Source: CAYZEZ01 sp964477295 (GTDB lineage Bacteria; Bacteroidota; Bacteroidia; Bacteroidales; SM23-62). From it: DNA of 8,711 nucleotides. Each line of letters begins with the position of its first letter. Position 1 is the first letter of the stretch. The DNA lies in contig CAYZEZ010000209.1 of the NCBI GenBank assembly GCA_964477295.1, positions 1 through 8,711 of the forward strand, in the 5' to 3' direction. The notes under the pieces were generated by a model, which saw only the letters and a list, made by a program, of their open reading frames with translations, was not told where the DNA came from and made no database searches. Shown piece by piece: positions 7,451 through 8,711 of the stretch. Position numbers and translations under genes: made by a program.

Positions 7451-8711
7451 ATGAAATTATCAGGGATCCGGCTGAAGCATGTCGTGCAATACATTTTACC
7501 ATCGATTGGAGTTCTGGGATTATTTATTGCTTTTCTGCTGATTTCCATTCTTCCTGAAATCAATATCAACCTGGAGCAAAACCGGAACGAAGCAATTCAA
7601 TTGATCGCATTTTCCGGTGGAATAACAATTATTCTTACCCTCATTTTGATTTACCTGGTCAGGCGTGCCATATTGTCGGACCAATTAAAGGATATATCAA
7701 GCGAAGAACTGGTTGATTCAAAAGAAAAATACAAGGCCTTGCTGGAAACATCTCCGGAAGGTATTGTAATGATCGTAGGCGAAAAACCGGTATATGCCAA
7801 TATGATTTTCCAGGCCATAACAGGTTGCACAGAACAGGAGATCCTTGAAATGAATTATACCGACCTGTTCACCGGAAAATTAAAATCTGAACACAGCCTG
7901 CCGGGATTATTGGAAACCCTTGACAAGTCGGGGAAGACAATTAACTTCGAAGCAAAGATCAACTGCAAGAATAAAAGCACCCGTGATATTGTGGTTATGG
8001 CCTCAAGGATAACTTATCTCGACAAAGAAGGTATCCTGTTTATTGTTAAAGACATCACGGGGAAGGAGAAGATCGGGATCGAAGAAGATAGTCTTTCGGA
8101 TGAATTACAATCTTCTCTCCTTCTCATGAACCTTCCTGTTTCTTCTTTCATGAAAGAAACGGTTACCTGTAATATGAACCAACCGATTACAGAGGCTGGA
8201 AAATTGATGAACAAAAGAAACCAGGATGCCATATTGATAACACAGGAGGGTCAAAAACACATCGGTATCATAACAGATTCAGATTTACGTGACCGGGTTA
8301 TTGCGGGTGAGCGCCCTGCAGATAATCCGGTTTTTGAAGTAATGAGTTCACCGCTGGTTACCATATCGGATCAATCATTGCTTTTCGAAGCCTCACTGCT
8401 CATTGAAGAAAAAAAGATATCTCACCTGCCGGTGATTAATAAAAACGGTGACATCATTGGAATTTTCAGTAAAAATGATGTGCATGAAATTCAAAGAAAT
8501 TCTATCTCATATATCATTAAAGAAATCCGTAATGCCGGTACAGTAGATGGCCTGAAAGCTATCCATGGAAAAGTACCGGGATTGGTTAAAACCCTTATGG
8601 ACAGCGGGGCAAAGATCCACAACATTACACATCTGATCAGTTCAATTACCGATGCAATTACGGAAAGGGTAATTGAATATGCCATTGAAGAAATGGGAGA
8701 ACCCCCTGCAA
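7451..8711 (+). CDS. Membrane PAS-CBS-DUF294 signalling protein (partial, C-terminus beyond right edge)
   Basis: The first 420 residues are present, open at the right edge. Two hydrophobic segments (about 11-34 and 50-70) flank a short loop and should anchor the protein in the inner membrane. A PAS sensor domain follows (about 90-205; KYKALLETSPEGIVMI, ANMIFQAITG, FIVKDITGKEK). Two CBS motifs come next (about 235-290 with GIITDSDLRDRV, and 297-350 with SHLPVINKNGDIIGIFSKND), which usually bind adenine nucleotides. Residues from about 353 look like the helical start of the DUF294/GlnD-like nucleotidyltransferase module, reaching ITDAITERVIEYA and EEMGEPPA just before the edge. The catalytic GS...D-x-D part would lie outside. 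Related proteins often carry a cyclic-nucleotide domain in place of PAS. Target and ligand are unknown. The ATG follows TTTTAAATA with no Shine-Dalgarno. Confidence 0.85.
   Translation, partial: MKLSGIRLKHVVQYILPSIGVLGLFIAFLLISILPEININLEQNRNEAIQLIAFSGGITIILTLILIYLVRRAILSDQLKDISSEELVDSKEKYKALLETSPEGIVMIVGEKPVYANMIFQAITGCTEQEILEMNYTDLFTGKLKSEHSLPGLLETLDKSGKTINFEAKINCKNKSTRDIVVMASRITYLDKEGILFIVKDITGKEKIGIEEDSLSDELQSSLLLMNLPVSSFMKETVTCNMNQPITEAGKLMNKRNQDAILITQEGQKHIGIITDSDLRDRVIAGERPADNPVFEVMSSPLVTISDQSLLFEASLLIEEKKISHLPVINKNGDIIGIFSKNDVHEIQRNSISYIIKEIRNAGTVDGLKAIHGKVPGLVKTLMDSGAKIHNITHLISSITDAITERVIEYAIEEMGEPPA

Overview
The window looks like ordinary chromosomal DNA from a Bacteroidetes (Bacteroidota) bacterium. 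This is inferred from four things: weak or absent Shine-Dalgarno sites before most genes, a perfect TAnnTTTG -7 promoter element, a large IspG with a central insertion, and an intergenic repeat of the type common in that phylum. No RNA genes, CRISPR arrays, transposases or phage genes were seen.

Layout: bases 1-1531 (minus strand) hold the first ~510 codons of ribonuclease R, which runs off the left edge. A ~150-bp divergent intergenic region (1532-1681) follows, with an imperfect inverted repeat. Rightward from there is a tight five-gene run: cysS (cysteinyl-tRNA synthetase), ispG (MEP-pathway isoprenoid synthesis), a HAD hydrolase, an MtnA-type sugar-phosphate isomerase and a calcineurin-like phosphoesterase. 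Gaps are 16 and 9 bp, then two 4-bp ATGA overlaps, so one transcript with coupled translation of the last three genes is likely. After a 70-bp gap with a candidate promoter comes a membrane-anchored signalling protein with PAS, two CBS motifs and the start of a DUF294/nucleotidyltransferase region, cut by the right edge.

How they fit: RNase R and CysRS are RNA decay and translation housekeeping. IspG makes HMBPP for isoprenoids. The HAD-MtnA-phosphoesterase trio could act on phosphorylated sugars or nucleosides, for example 5-methylthioribose-1-phosphate salvage, but no other methionine-salvage gene is visible, so the substrate is open. The last gene is probably a separate sensory unit. No clearly novel system is visible. 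The most interesting points are the PAS-CBS-DUF294 architecture, the coupled HAD-isomerase pair and the intergenic repeat.
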